NCBI RefSeq assembly: GCF_900013425.1 | Contig: NZ_FBXK01000002.1 | Coordinates: 186,001 to 250,000 of the forward strand | DNA from: Sphingobium sp. Z007 | GTDB lineage: Bacteria > Pseudomonadota > Alphaproteobacteria > Sphingomonadales > Sphingomonadaceae | Length of the DNA stretch: 64,000 nucleotides | Direction of reading: 5' to 3' | Shown here: one piece after another, positions 11,555-20,062 of the stretch | How positions within the stretch are numbered: the first letter of the stretch is position 1 | How the letters are laid out: every line of letters starts with the position of its first letter | Notes under the pieces: generated by a model | What the model was told of the DNA's origin: nothing | Database searches by the model: none | What the model saw: only the letters and a program-made list of their open reading frames with translations | Program-made: the position numbers and the translations under genes

Positions 11555-13699
11555 ATGAAAAAAAGTACATTAAGCGGCGCGTTAGGCCTTGGATTAATGG
11601 CCGTGCCCGCAACGGCCCAGGACCAGCCAGCTCCCCCGGCTACGGACGCACGCCAAACAATCATCGTCACCGGCGTCCGGGACGGCTACCAGGTCGATGC
11701 GACCAGCACCGCCACCCGCACTCCGACCAGTCTCAAGGACGTTCCACAGGCGGCATCGATCATCACCGAGGCGCAGATTGACGATCAAGCTATGCGCTCG
11801 ATCGCCGACGTGCTTCGCTATGTCCCCGGCGCGGTGATATCTCAGGGTGAGGGTCACCGCGATCAGATCATTCTGCGCGGCAACAACAGCACCGCAGACT
11901 TCTTTGTCGATGGCCTGCGTGACGACGTGCAATATTACCGCGGCCTCTACAACGCAGAGCGGATCGAGGTCCTGAAAGGTCCCAACGCAATGATCTTCGG
12001 CCGCGGTGGTGGGGGTGGGATCGTCAACCGCGTCACCAAGCGCCCCGGTGCCAACGCCTTCATCAGTAGCAGCGGTTCGGCGGATACATATGGCGCATGG
12101 TATATCGACACCGACATCAACCAACCGATCAGCCAGTCCGCCTCGGCTCGACTGAACGCCGTCTATGAGGAGTTCAACAGCAACCGGGACTTCTACGACG
12201 GACGCCGGCTCGCGATCAATCCGACCTTTGCCGTATCGCTAGGCGGCACCACACGGATCGACCTGGGCTTCGAATACAACAATGACAAGCGCACGATCGA
12301 TCGAGGCGTTCCCTCGGCTGCCCAAGGCTCTCTGACCAGCCCGTCACGCCCCCTTACCGGTTTTCGCGATACCTTTTTTGGTGTGCCGGGATTCAACGTC
12401 AGCGATTTCGAGGCTAAGGTCCTAAGCGGGCGCATCGAGCATCGGTTTAGCGACAACCTGACCGTAACCAGTCGCGTCCTCTACGGAGATTATGACAAGC
12501 TCTATCGAAACACTTTCGCGGTAACCCCGGCCACCCCGCGCGGCGCCGTCCAGAGCGTCGGCCTCGAGGCATATAGCGATCCCACGACGCGCAAGAACCT
12601 GCTCAACCAGAACGATCTCGTCTGGACCGTCACCACCGGCCCCGTCCGCCACGTGCTGCTCGCCGGCTTCGAATATGGCGATCAGCGCACGCGCAACCAG
12701 CGGATCAATGGCTTTTTCGGAAGTGGTGATATCGTCAATGGAGGGCGGCGCGTCTTTGTCGCGTTGGCTGACCGAATCACGGTGCCGCCAGTCACGCTGC
12801 GCACCACCGCCAACACCGGCTACCGGTCTATCCGGACAAATGCCGACGCCACGGCCTTCTATGTGCAGGACCAGATCTCGATCGGCGAACATGTCGATGT
12901 CATCGGCGGCGTTCGCCGCGACCGCTTCAAGCTCAGCATCGATGATCTCGTCGCCGGGCGGAGCTATAGCCGGACCGACACCCTCTGGTCTCCCCGCCTT
13001 GGGGTAGTGCTGAAGCCGGTGCAACCCGTCTCGATCTACGCCAGCTATAGCCGGTCCTTCCTGCCGCAATCGGGCGATCAGTTTTCATCGCTCGACATAA
13101 CAACCGCCGCGCTGGAACCAGAGAAGTTCGACAATTACGAAGTCGGCCTCAAATGGGATGTTTCCCCAACGCTTAACCTGACCGCTGCCGTCTACCAGCT
13201 TGACCGCACCAACACCCGCGCAACCGATCCCAATGACGCGACGCGGACGGTGCTTACGGGCGCGCAACGCAGCAAAGGGCTTGAGCTCGGCCTCAGCGGC
13301 GCGATCACACCCCAATGGCAAATCAGCGCCGGCTACACGCTGCAGGACGCAAAAATCCGCAAGACCACGAGTGCGGCTCCTGCGGGCCGCGAGGTCCCGC
13401 TTGTGCCCAAGCAGCAGGCTTCGCTCTGGACCCGCTACGACTTCACCCCTCGCTTGGGAGCCGGGGTCGGCGTCTACCACCAGACAAAAAGCTTCACCTC
13501 CGTCAGCAATGCCGCCGTCCTGCCTGCGTTCACCCGCGTCGATGCCGCCGCGTTCTTCAAGCTCACCCCCCACATCGAGGCGCAAATCAACGTCGAGAAC
13601 CTCCTCGACAGCAATTATTTCTCGTCCGCCTACAACGATAACAACATCATGCCCGGTGCGCCGACAACCGCGCGAGCGACGGTTAGAATGAGCTTTTAG
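11555..13699 (+). CDS. TonB-dependent siderophore receptor (copy 2, full length)
   Basis: A 714-residue outer-membrane receptor. Residues 1-21 (MKKSTLSGALGLGLMAVPATA) are a signal peptide; then comes a TonB box-like IIVTG stretch, the plug domain (LKDVPQAASIITEAQIDDQ ... VERIEVLKGPNAMIFGRGGGGG pattern) and a 22-strand barrel. It has no N-terminal STN signalling domain. The plug with ...RGGGGGIVNRVTK fits ferric-catecholate/hydroxamate receptors. A ribosome-binding AAGGGGG precedes the ATG and a Fur-like box lies just upstream. Its last 1020 bp are a gap-free paralogue of 1-1020. Confidence 0.93.
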   Translation: MKKSTLSGALGLGLMAVPATAQDQPAPPATDARQTIIVTGVRDGYQVDATSTATRTPTSLKDVPQAASIITEAQIDDQAMRSIADVLRYVPGAVISQGEGHRDQIILRGNNSTADFFVDGLRDDVQYYRGLYNAERIEVLKGPNAMIFGRGGGGGIVNRVTKRPGANAFISSSGSADTYGAWYIDTDINQPISQSASARLNAVYEEFNSNRDFYDGRRLAINPTFAVSLGGTTRIDLGFEYNNDKRTIDRGVPSAAQGSLTSPSRPLTGFRDTFFGVPGFNVSDFEAKVLSGRIEHRFSDNLTVTSRVLYGDYDKLYRNTFAVTPATPRGAVQSVGLEAYSDPTTRKNLLNQNDLVWTVTTGPVRHVLLAGFEYGDQRTRNQRINGFFGSGDIVNGGRRVFVALADRITVPPVTLRTTANTGYRSIRTNADATAFYVQDQISIGEHVDVIGGVRRDRFKLSIDDLVAGRSYSRTDTLWSPRLGVVLKPVQPVSIYASYSRSFLPQSGDQFSSLDITTAALEPEKFDNYEVGLKWDVSPTLNLTAAVYQLDRTNTRATDPNDATRTVLTGAQRSKGLELGLSGAITPQWQISAGYTLQDAKIRKTTSAAPAGREVPLVPKQQASLWTRYDFTPRLGAGVGVYHQTKSFTSVSNAAVLPAFTRVDAAAFFKLTPHIEAQINVENLLDSNYFSSAYNDNNIMPGAPTTARATVRMSF

Positions 13700-14226
13700 A
13701 CAAAGGCTTTTCCTTTGGTGCTGGATGCTTTCACCATAGTTGTTCAGCACGCACTAAACCGCCTCCTCGGCGGGGGGGCAGACACAGACATGGCCCCTCC
13801 ATTTCCTCCAGAAGACGATAGTGTCGATCTATCGCCGCTGCCCGTTCTTGGACCATTCCGCTTGCCGTCACCCAACTCCTGCGGACAGCGGAATGGTCAT
13901 GTGCCGCTGCCCGGCTCACGAGCAATATCGGCGGCTTGTTGCCAATCGCGCTATCTGGTCGCGACAAACGTCGACATATGCACGGCCATGCTGTTGCCCA
14001 CAGCCGCCACGCACACATTGTCGCCCCCTCGCTTGACCTGACGAACACCATGGTTGCCGCCCTAGCTGCGCTCGGCCTGCCAATAGAAGGTGAATCAGGA
14101 ACTTGAAAACAGCGGGACGCGTGGATCGCCGGCCTGCGTGCGAGTTGTGAACGATTGGGCGCAATGGAAGAGTGCGCCGCCGGCCCGGGGGCGTTCCGCT
14201 TCGTGACATTCGTTCACGTCGGATTC
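13700..14226 (+). other. 527-bp gap without a confident gene
   Basis: All reading frames are short or have shadow-like composition. The one clear structure is a perfect 12-bp inverted repeat GACCATTCCGCT (13851-13862) and AGCGGAATGGTC (13887-13898) with a 24-nt loop. I see no tRNA or transposon end. The region separates the receptor from the copper cluster and may be decayed coding DNA. Confidence 0.4.
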
Positions 14227-14252
14227 GAGGGGTGTTCGCCGGCCGTGCGTAA
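14227..14252 (+). promoter_or_regulatory. Putative ECF-sigma promoter, cnrYXH-A
   Basis: GAGGGG (14227-14232), 13 nt, then TGCGTAA (14246-14252), about 28 bp before the first gene of the sigma operon. It matches the motif found at eight other places in this window with the same 13-nt spacing, which suggests auto-regulation by the encoded CnrH-like sigma factor. Confidence 0.65.
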
Positions 14253-14280
14253 TGAATGTTAGCACGACGGAGGAATGAAC

Positions 14281-14565
14281 ATGGATATGGATTTGGACAG
14301 CGCGTTGCGCCGCCTTGCCGAGCAGCCGCTTCATCCCCGGCTTGCTGAACTGGAAGGGGATGTCATGCGGTTGATCGCGGCGGAGCAGCACGCGGGCAGC
14401 GGAGTGACACTGCGGGCTGGCATGCTGGCAGCGGTAGGCGCAGTCGTCTTGGGAGTGGTGGGCGGCGGATTGTCATCCGCAGCGGCGACTGCGCAGATGC
14501 CGACGCTGACGCCTTTCGGACCTGCCGTGCCGCTAGCGCCTTCGACCTTGCTGGCGTTCCAATGA
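14281..14565 (+). CDS. CnrY-like membrane anti-sigma factor (cluster A)
   Basis: A 94-residue protein starting MDMDLDSALRRLAEQPLHPR. The soluble N-terminal third is followed by one transmembrane helix (around residues 44-68) and a short periplasmic tail. Size, topology and the order CnrY-CnrX-CnrH match the Cupriavidus cobalt/nickel system, in which CnrY holds the sigma factor at the membrane. The start at 14281 rather than 14275 is preferred because it has better spacing from GGAGGA and lines up with the cluster B homologue MNIDLDG. Overlaps the next gene by four bases. Confidence 0.7.
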   Translation: MDMDLDSALRRLAEQPLHPRLAELEGDVMRLIAAEQHAGSGVTLRAGMLAAVGAVVLGVVGGGLSSAAATAQMPTLTPFGPAVPLAPSTLLAFQ

Positions 14566-15005
14566 CGAGCAGCGCCCGGAGAACGATGCTGATCGCGGCC
14601 GTCGCGTTCGTGGCGGCGGTCGCAGGCGTGTGGGCTGGACGCGAGGTGTTTCCTACGCCGACGAGCCCAGGTGTGGAGCTTCACAGCTTGCTCCACGACG
14701 GGCTCGAGTTGGACGAGGCTCAACGGACCAAGCTCGAGACGCTGGAGTCCCGCTTCACCGTTCGAAGGCGTGCCTTGGAGCTGGAACTCAGGGCCGACAA
14801 CGCGCGGCTCGCCGACGCCATCGAGGCCGAACATGGTAACGGGCCGCAGGTCGCGGCGGCCGTCGATCGTTCGCACGGCTCGATGGGCGAGCTCCAAAAG
14901 GAGACGTTGAACCATATGTTCGCGATGCGGCAGATCCTGCGGCCCGACCAGGCAAGGACGTTCGACCGCGCGGTGGTGAAGGCGCTGACCGCAGACGCGC
15001 GGTGA
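14562..15005 (+). CDS. CnrX-like periplasmic metal sensor (cluster A)
   Basis: A 147-residue membrane-anchored sensor: one N-terminal helix (residues 9-26) and a helical periplasmic domain of the metal_resist/CnrX type. The five metal ligands known for CnrX (H42, H46, E63, H119, M123) all have counterparts shifted by one position: H41 and H45 in LHSLLHDG, E62 in ETLESRF, and H118 and M122 in NHMFAM. Metal binding would change its grip on the anti-sigma factor and release the sigma. The copper context suggests copper rather than nickel, which is inference. Confidence 0.82.
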   Translation: MTSSARRTMLIAAVAFVAAVAGVWAGREVFPTPTSPGVELHSLLHDGLELDEAQRTKLETLESRFTVRRRALELELRADNARLADAIEAEHGNGPQVAAAVDRSHGSMGELQKETLNHMFAMRQILRPDQARTFDRAVVKALTADAR

Positions 15006-15574
15006 GTCTTGAACTTTCGGCCTGCACCGACGGCGAACTCGCCGCCTTGACGCTCGCTGGACGTCAGGCCGCCTTCGCCGAGATCATGCGCCGGCACCAG
15101 GAGCCGGTCTACCGCCTGATCCGTGCACATATCGGCGACGCCGAAGAGGCGCTTGACCTCACTCAGGAATGCTTCGCGTCCGCCTTTCAGAACCTGCGAA
15201 GGTATGACGGAGATCGGCCGCTCGCTGCGTGGCTGGCCCGCGTGGCGATCAACAAGAGCCGCGACTGGCATCGGCGGCGGCGCATACGCCAGATACTATC
15301 GTTCGCCTCTTCGCTGCCGCCCGAGACGATGGAGAGTGAGTGGGACGAGGCGCCAGGCGCCGACGCGGTAACCTTCCATCGCGCTGAGCTAGCCCGGCTT
15401 TCGCGCGCGGTATCCCAGCTGCCGGCCACGCTCAAGGAGACGATCTTGCTCCGGACCGTGGAGGGCTTGTCCCAAAAGGAAACCGCCGCCGCGCTGGGGA
15501 TCAGTGGCAAGGCCGTGGAGACGCGGCTCCGGCGCGCGCGTAAAAAATTGTTGGATATTCTCGATTGCGCATGA
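15002..15574 (+). CDS. CnrH-like ECF sigma factor (cluster A)
   Basis: A 190-residue extracytoplasmic-function sigma-70 factor. Region 2 is seen in AFAEIMRRHQEPVYRL and ALDLTQECFASAFQNLRRYDG ... PLAAWLARVAINKSRDW; region 4 in LPATLKETILLRTVEGLSQKETAAALGISGKAVETRLRRAR. The GTG start overlaps the sensor stop by four bases, so anti-sigma, sensor and sigma are made in a coupled fashion. It most likely recognises the GAGGGG-N13-TGCGTAA motif reported here. Confidence 0.88.
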   Translation: MSLELSACTDGELAALTLAGRQAAFAEIMRRHQEPVYRLIRAHIGDAEEALDLTQECFASAFQNLRRYDGDRPLAAWLARVAINKSRDWHRRRRIRQILSFASSLPPETMESEWDEAPGADAVTFHRAELARLSRAVSQLPATLKETILLRTVEGLSQKETAAALGISGKAVETRLRRARKKLLDILDCA

Positions 15575-15598
15575 GGGGGTGGGCTGGTTCATGCGTAA
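15573..15598 (+). promoter_or_regulatory. Putative ECF-sigma promoter, copA-A
   Basis: GAGGGG (15573-15578) overlaps the sigma gene stop codon; TGCGTAA lies at 15592-15598 after 13 nt. It precedes the copAB operon by about 65 bp, so copAB can be transcribed independently of cnrYXH. Confidence 0.65.
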
Positions 15599-15662
15599 TA
15601 AGGGGTAATGTCGGCGGCGTCCTCCCCCGGCTGCAAGCATTGAATTGGAGTGAAGGAACGGC

Positions 15663-17681
15663 ATGAGCCGCAATCTGAACCGGCGCGACGTGATGCGCGG
15701 AACCGCCATGCTCGGCGGCACGCTGGCCATGTCGGCCTACCTGCCAGCTTGGGCGCAACCCGTGTCGCGCGGCATCGCCAAGCCGCTGCCGATCGTATCG
15801 GGCACGGAAATCGCCCTGACGATCGACCGGATGAAGCTGGTCATGGACGGAATTACAACGCCCGCGATCGGGGTGAACGGCACGGTCCCGGCGCCACTCG
15901 TCCGCCTCAAGGAGGGCCAGAAGGTCCGGCTCGCGGTGACCAACAATCTTGACGAGGATAGCTCGATCCACTGGCACGGCCTCATTCTGCCGTTCCAAAT
16001 GGACGGCGTGCCGGGCATCAGTTTCCCCGGCATCAAGGCACGTTCGACTTTCGTGTACGAATTTCCAGTCGTGCAGTCAGGCACCTACTGGTACCACAGC
16101 CACTCGGGCGAGCAGGAGCAGGGCGGGCTCTACGGCCCCATCGTCATCGATCCCGCGGGACCCGACCCGATCGCATTCGACCGCGAGCATGTGATCGTCC
16201 TCTCCGACCATAGCGAAATGACGGGCGAGGAAATTTTCCGCAAGCTCAAGCAGATGGGCGGCGCCTATTTCAACTATCAGCGCCCGACGCTGAGCGGGCT
16301 GCTCGCCGGCCGCGAGATGCGCCTCAAGGATCGGATGGAATGGGGCAAGATGCGCATGGACCCGGCCGATATTGCGGATGTTACGGGGTCGACCTACACC
16401 TTCCTCGTCAATGGCTTTGGCCCTTACGACAACTGGACGGGCCTCTTCCGACCGGGCGAGCGGGTTCGGCTGCGCATCGTCAATGCTGCGGCGCAAACCA
16501 ACTTCAACGTGCGCATCCCTGACTTGCCGATGACGGTGGTGCAGGCCGACGGCCAGAACGTCCGGCCGGTAACCGTGGACGAATTCCAGATCGGCGTCGC
16601 GGAAACCTTCGACGTGATCGTGACGCCCGAGGACCGCGCCTACAGCTTCGTTTCCGAGGCGATCGACCGATCCGGCATGGGGCGCGCGACACTGGCCCCG
16701 CGCGAGGGCATGATCGCCCCGGTCCCGCCGCTCCGCCCGCGCACGTTGCTGACCATGACCGACATGGGCATGGACATGAGCGGCATGAGCGGGATGGAGG
16801 GGATGTCCGGTATGGCGGACGAGAACCCGGTCGCAAAGCGCGGGCCGGATCCCACGTTGATGCAGAATGCCTCGCGCAACCTGTGGAAGCTCACCGGGTG
16901 GAAAGAGCCCACCGATCACGGAACGAAGGCGGTAGGCGCTGCGATGGCCGGCATGGCTGGGATGGGGGGCGACCAGATGAGCGGCGCTATGCCAGGGATG
17001 GACCATAGCCAAATGGCGGCGGGCGCTGCCGGGATGGCGGGCATGGACCATGGTCAGATGAGCAGCGGCGGCATGGCTGGAATGGATCACGGCTCCGGCG
17101 GCATGAGCATGGACATGAACATGCGCAACCCCAAGAACGCGCCCGGCGTCAAGATGGGGCCTGGGGTGCAGACCATCTCGCCGATGCCGAAGGACCGCAC
17201 GGGCGAGCCGCCGCAGGGGCTGGAAGGCGTCGATCATCGCGTGCTCACTTATCGCGACCTTGTCGCGCTGGATCGCAACCCGGACGTTCGTGCCCCGGCG
17301 CGCCAGTTCGAACTCCATCTGACCGGCAATATGGAGCGCTATATGTGGGGCTTTGACGGCCAGAAGCTCAGCGATCCCGCTGACCCAATCCCGTTCCGTA
17401 AGGACGAGCGGGCGCGCGTCACCCTGATCAATGACACCATGATGCCGCATCCAATCCACTTGCACGGGCACTTCTTCGAACTGGTGACCGGGCATGGCGA
17501 CTTCGCGCCACGTAAGCACACGGTGAATGTAGCGCCTGGCGGCAAAATGACGTTCGACGTGACGACCGATGCGGTGGGCGACTGGGCGTTCCATTGCCAC
17601 AATCTTTATCACATGACCGCAGGGATGATGCGTGTCGTGACCGTTCGCCCGATGGGCGAGGAGAACCGCGATGCAGTTTAA
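15663..17681 (+). CDS. copA: Copper resistance multicopper oxidase CopA (cluster A)
   Basis: A 672-residue PcoA/CopA type oxidase exported by Tat: the twin arginine is in NLNRRDVMRG, followed by a hydrophobic stretch and AWAQ. Copper ligands are in HWHG (around 103-106), WYHSHSG (around 145-149), HPIHLHGHFFE (around 596) and HCHNLYHM (around 644). Between them lies a methionine-rich region with repeats such as MDHSQM, MDHGQM and MDHGSG that should bind Cu(I). It oxidises Cu(I) to the less toxic Cu(II) in the periplasm. The 3' end overlaps copB by 11 bp. Confidence 0.96.
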   Translation: MSRNLNRRDVMRGTAMLGGTLAMSAYLPAWAQPVSRGIAKPLPIVSGTEIALTIDRMKLVMDGITTPAIGVNGTVPAPLVRLKEGQKVRLAVTNNLDEDSSIHWHGLILPFQMDGVPGISFPGIKARSTFVYEFPVVQSGTYWYHSHSGEQEQGGLYGPIVIDPAGPDPIAFDREHVIVLSDHSEMTGEEIFRKLKQMGGAYFNYQRPTLSGLLAGREMRLKDRMEWGKMRMDPADIADVTGSTYTFLVNGFGPYDNWTGLFRPGERVRLRIVNAAAQTNFNVRIPDLPMTVVQADGQNVRPVTVDEFQIGVAETFDVIVTPEDRAYSFVSEAIDRSGMGRATLAPREGMIAPVPPLRPRTLLTMTDMGMDMSGMSGMEGMSGMADENPVAKRGPDPTLMQNASRNLWKLTGWKEPTDHGTKAVGAAMAGMAGMGGDQMSGAMPGMDHSQMAAGAAGMAGMDHGQMSSGGMAGMDHGSGGMSMDMNMRNPKNAPGVKMGPGVQTISPMPKDRTGEPPQGLEGVDHRVLTYRDLVALDRNPDVRAPARQFELHLTGNMERYMWGFDGQKLSDPADPIPFRKDERARVTLINDTMMPHPIHLHGHFFELVTGHGDFAPRKHTVNVAPGGKMTFDVTTDAVGDWAFHCHNLYHMTAGMMRVVTVRPMGEENRDAV

Positions 17682-18969
17682 GCTCCTCCTGATCGCGGGC
17701 GGCGCGGCGCTTGGCTTGGCAACATCTGCGGCCGCGCAGATGGACCATTCCAATATGCCGGGCATGAAGATGCCACCGCCAAAGACGACAACGGTGAAAA
17801 AGCCTGCCACTAAGAAGCCAGCAGCGGCCAAGCCCGCCGCGCGCAAGAAGTCCGTGAAGCCCGCTGCCAGGTCGATACCGCGCGCGAAGGCGGGATCGGG
17901 GGCCAGGTCCGCCGCAGATCGGTCCGCCAGGCCTCCGGCACCGGGAACGGTCGTGGTAGATCCTCACGCCGGTCATGACATGACGGCGATGCCGGGCATG
18001 AGTACGCCTGAAGCCAACCCAAATCCTGACGCCGGGCACGACATGTCGGCGATGCCAGATACCTCCGGCGGTGCCGCCCCCGGCCAGCCAAGTGCCATGC
18101 AGGGCATGGACCATGGTTCGATGCAGGGAATGGATCAGGGTTCGGGCGCTATGCAAGGCATGGCAGGTCACGATATGGGAAGCATGTCTCCTCCGACCAC
18201 GGGGACGACGATGGTCGGGACCAACCTGCCGGCCGGCAACGCTCCGCCGCCGCCGATCCCGACGGATCGGGCCGCGGACCAAGTCTACTCTGCCGCCGCT
18301 ATGGCGCATTCGCAGCAGCATCTGCAGATGCACGGGGGACAGAATTTCTCGCAGATCATATTCAACCTGGCTGAAGTCCAGATCCGGGATGGACGCGATA
18401 GTTATCGGTGGGACGGTAGTGCCTGGTATGGGGGCGATATCAACCGGCTGGTGCTCAAGACCGAGGGCGAAGGGAATATCGGGCGCAGCCTGGAAGCAGC
18501 GGAGGTGCAGGCGCTTTATTCGCGCGCCGTAGGCCCATATACCGACATACAGCTTGGCGTCCGCTACGACTTCAAGCCCAATCCCTCGCGTGTCTATGCG
18601 ACGGTCGGCTTTGAAAGCCTTGCACCCGGCTTCTTCGATGTCGAGGGCGCGCTGTTCCTGTCCAATAAGGGCGACCTGCTCGGGCGTCTGGAAGGCTATT
18701 ATGATCAGCGGATCACACAGCAGCTGATCCTTCAGCCACGCGCCGAGTTCAACTTCGCCGCGCAGGACGTGCCGGAAATCGGCGTCGGCTCCGGCCTGTC
18801 CACGGCCGAACTCGGTCTGCGGCTCCGCTACGAGATCAGGCGGGAGTTCGCGCCCTATGTGGGTATATCGTACGACCGCAGGTTCGGGGACACCGCTCGG
18901 TTCGCGCGCGCCCAGGGCGAGGGCCCGGCGTCGACCAGCTTCGTTCTGGGCATTCGCACATGGTTTTGA
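17671..18969 (+). CDS. copB: Copper resistance outer-membrane protein CopB (cluster A)
   Basis: A 432-residue PcoB/CopB protein. A signal peptide (to AAAQ) is followed by an MDHSNMPGMKM copper-binding stretch, a Lys/Pro/Ala-rich linker, more MDHGSM-type repeats and then a C-terminal beta-barrel (from around residue 215) with the usual DGRDSYRWDGSAWYGGD opening and a terminal TWF. It works with CopA, probably by sequestering copper at the outer membrane. The long low-complexity linker is lysine-rich, unlike the B copy only in length. Confidence 0.95.
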   Translation: MQFKLLLIAGGAALGLATSAAAQMDHSNMPGMKMPPPKTTTVKKPATKKPAAAKPAARKKSVKPAARSIPRAKAGSGARSAADRSARPPAPGTVVVDPHAGHDMTAMPGMSTPEANPNPDAGHDMSAMPDTSGGAAPGQPSAMQGMDHGSMQGMDQGSGAMQGMAGHDMGSMSPPTTGTTMVGTNLPAGNAPPPPIPTDRAADQVYSAAAMAHSQQHLQMHGGQNFSQIIFNLAEVQIRDGRDSYRWDGSAWYGGDINRLVLKTEGEGNIGRSLEAAEVQALYSRAVGPYTDIQLGVRYDFKPNPSRVYATVGFESLAPGFFDVEGALFLSNKGDLLGRLEGYYDQRITQQLILQPRAEFNFAAQDVPEIGVGSGLSTAELGLRLRYEIRREFAPYVGISYDRRFGDTARFARAQGEGPASTSFVLGIRTWF

Positions 18970-19017
18970 GGCCGATTAGGCTTTGTTGCGTTGACTAAGT
19001 CCAAGAAGGAGAAGTCA

Positions 19018-19377
19018 ATGTTTAAGACGATTACAGTTCTGGCTCTGGCGGCGATGGCAGCGAGCCCAGCTTTGGCTCAGCAGCAGATGCAAGGCATGGA
19101 CCACTCGAAAATGCAGGGCATGAACACGCCCTTCATGCCCGCCGAGATGGCGATGCACGAGAAAATGATGAGGGCCAAAGGCGCCAACGCAAGTGAGACG
19201 TGGGCCCGCAAGATGATTGAGCATCACCGCGGTGCGATTGCCATGTCGCAGATCGTTCTCCGCCAGGGGCCCGATGCGAAGACCCGGCAAATGGCTCAGA
19301 AGTCTATTGCCGAGCAAAACAAGAGCATCGGTGAGCTTCAGGCGATGCTCCGGGCGATGGGCAAGCCTCCGCAGTAA
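19018..19377 (+). CDS. DUF305 copper-associated periplasmic protein
   Basis: A 119-residue exported protein: signal peptide MFKTITVLALAAMAASPALA, an MDHSKMQGM motif and a DUF305 helical domain with the signature MIEHHRGAIAMSQIVL. DUF305 proteins such as CopM bind copper in the periplasm. AAGGAGAAG lies 5 bp before the chosen ATG; a start at 18991 would add a charged N-terminus that spoils the signal peptide. It lies 48 bp after copB and probably belongs to the same operon. Confidence 0.85.
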   Translation: MFKTITVLALAAMAASPALAQQQMQGMDHSKMQGMNTPFMPAEMAMHEKMMRAKGANASETWARKMIEHHRGAIAMSQIVLRQGPDAKTRQMAQKSIAEQNKSIGELQAMLRAMGKPPQ

Positions 19378-19439
19378 TTAAACCTCGTTCCTTTAGCCCT
19401 CAACGAGGGGGCGGGAGGAACGACCAAGGAGTTTTTTGC

Positions 19440-19889
19440 ATGAAGACAGCTTTGCGATCCGCGCTTACTGCCGCAGCCTTGTTGGTTCCGGTTGCCGTCA
19501 GCGCGGCCACCCCGATCGTTATGCACCGCGACCCCGGCTGCGGCTGTTGCGCCAAGTGGGCGGCACAGGTGCAGCAGCAGCTCGGGCGCCAGGTGCGCGT
19601 CGTCGATGATTCCAATCGCCCCGCGCTGCAGAAGCGCGCGGGGGTCCCTGCGGACGTCTCGTCCTGCCACACCGCAATCGCCGATGGCATGGCTTTCGAG
19701 GGCCACGTGCCGATTGCCGACATGAAGCGGGCTCTCGCGACCCGGCCCAAGGGCGTGCGGGGCCTCGCGGTCGGCGGTATGCCGCTCGGCTCGCCGGGAA
19801 TGGAAGTGCCGGGCGTCAAGGCGCAGGCCTATGACGTGGTCGCCTTCGGTCCCGGCGGGCGCCGCCTGTTCGCCCGCCACGGCAGCTGA
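19440..19889 (+). CDS. DUF411 metal-binding protein (cluster A)
   Basis: A 149-residue exported protein with a signal peptide (to VSAA) and the DUF411 hallmark MHRDPGCGCCAKW, where the CGCC cysteines form a thiol pair, plus a later single cysteine in SSCHTA. DUF411 proteins accompany copper resistance genes and are thought to bind copper or move it between partners. Well-placed AAGGAG before the ATG. A close homologue lies in cluster B at 58935. Confidence 0.85.
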   Translation: MKTALRSALTAAALLVPVAVSAATPIVMHRDPGCGCCAKWAAQVQQQLGRQVRVVDDSNRPALQKRAGVPADVSSCHTAIADGMAFEGHVPIADMKRALATRPKGVRGLAVGGMPLGSPGMEVPGVKAQAYDVVAFGPGGRRLFARHGS

Positions 19890-20062
19890 TGGCGGTTTTC
19901 AGGCTGGGGGCGGCAAGACGCGGCCGCCGCAGCTGGTGTAGCTCCACGGTCCAGTTCGTCTGGAAGAGCAGGCGAAGAGTTCACAAAAGGATTCGGGTCG
20001 GTGAGGAGAGAAGGCGGCATGCGCACCCGGGAATCGATGACCACGAATCAAGGAGTTGGGTG

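Noticed and set aside
16077..17846. A 589-codon open frame antisense to copA-A
   Set aside because: It is a composition artefact: GC-rich coding DNA with Met/His repeats leaves the antisense frame open. The plus strand has all multicopper oxidase motifs.
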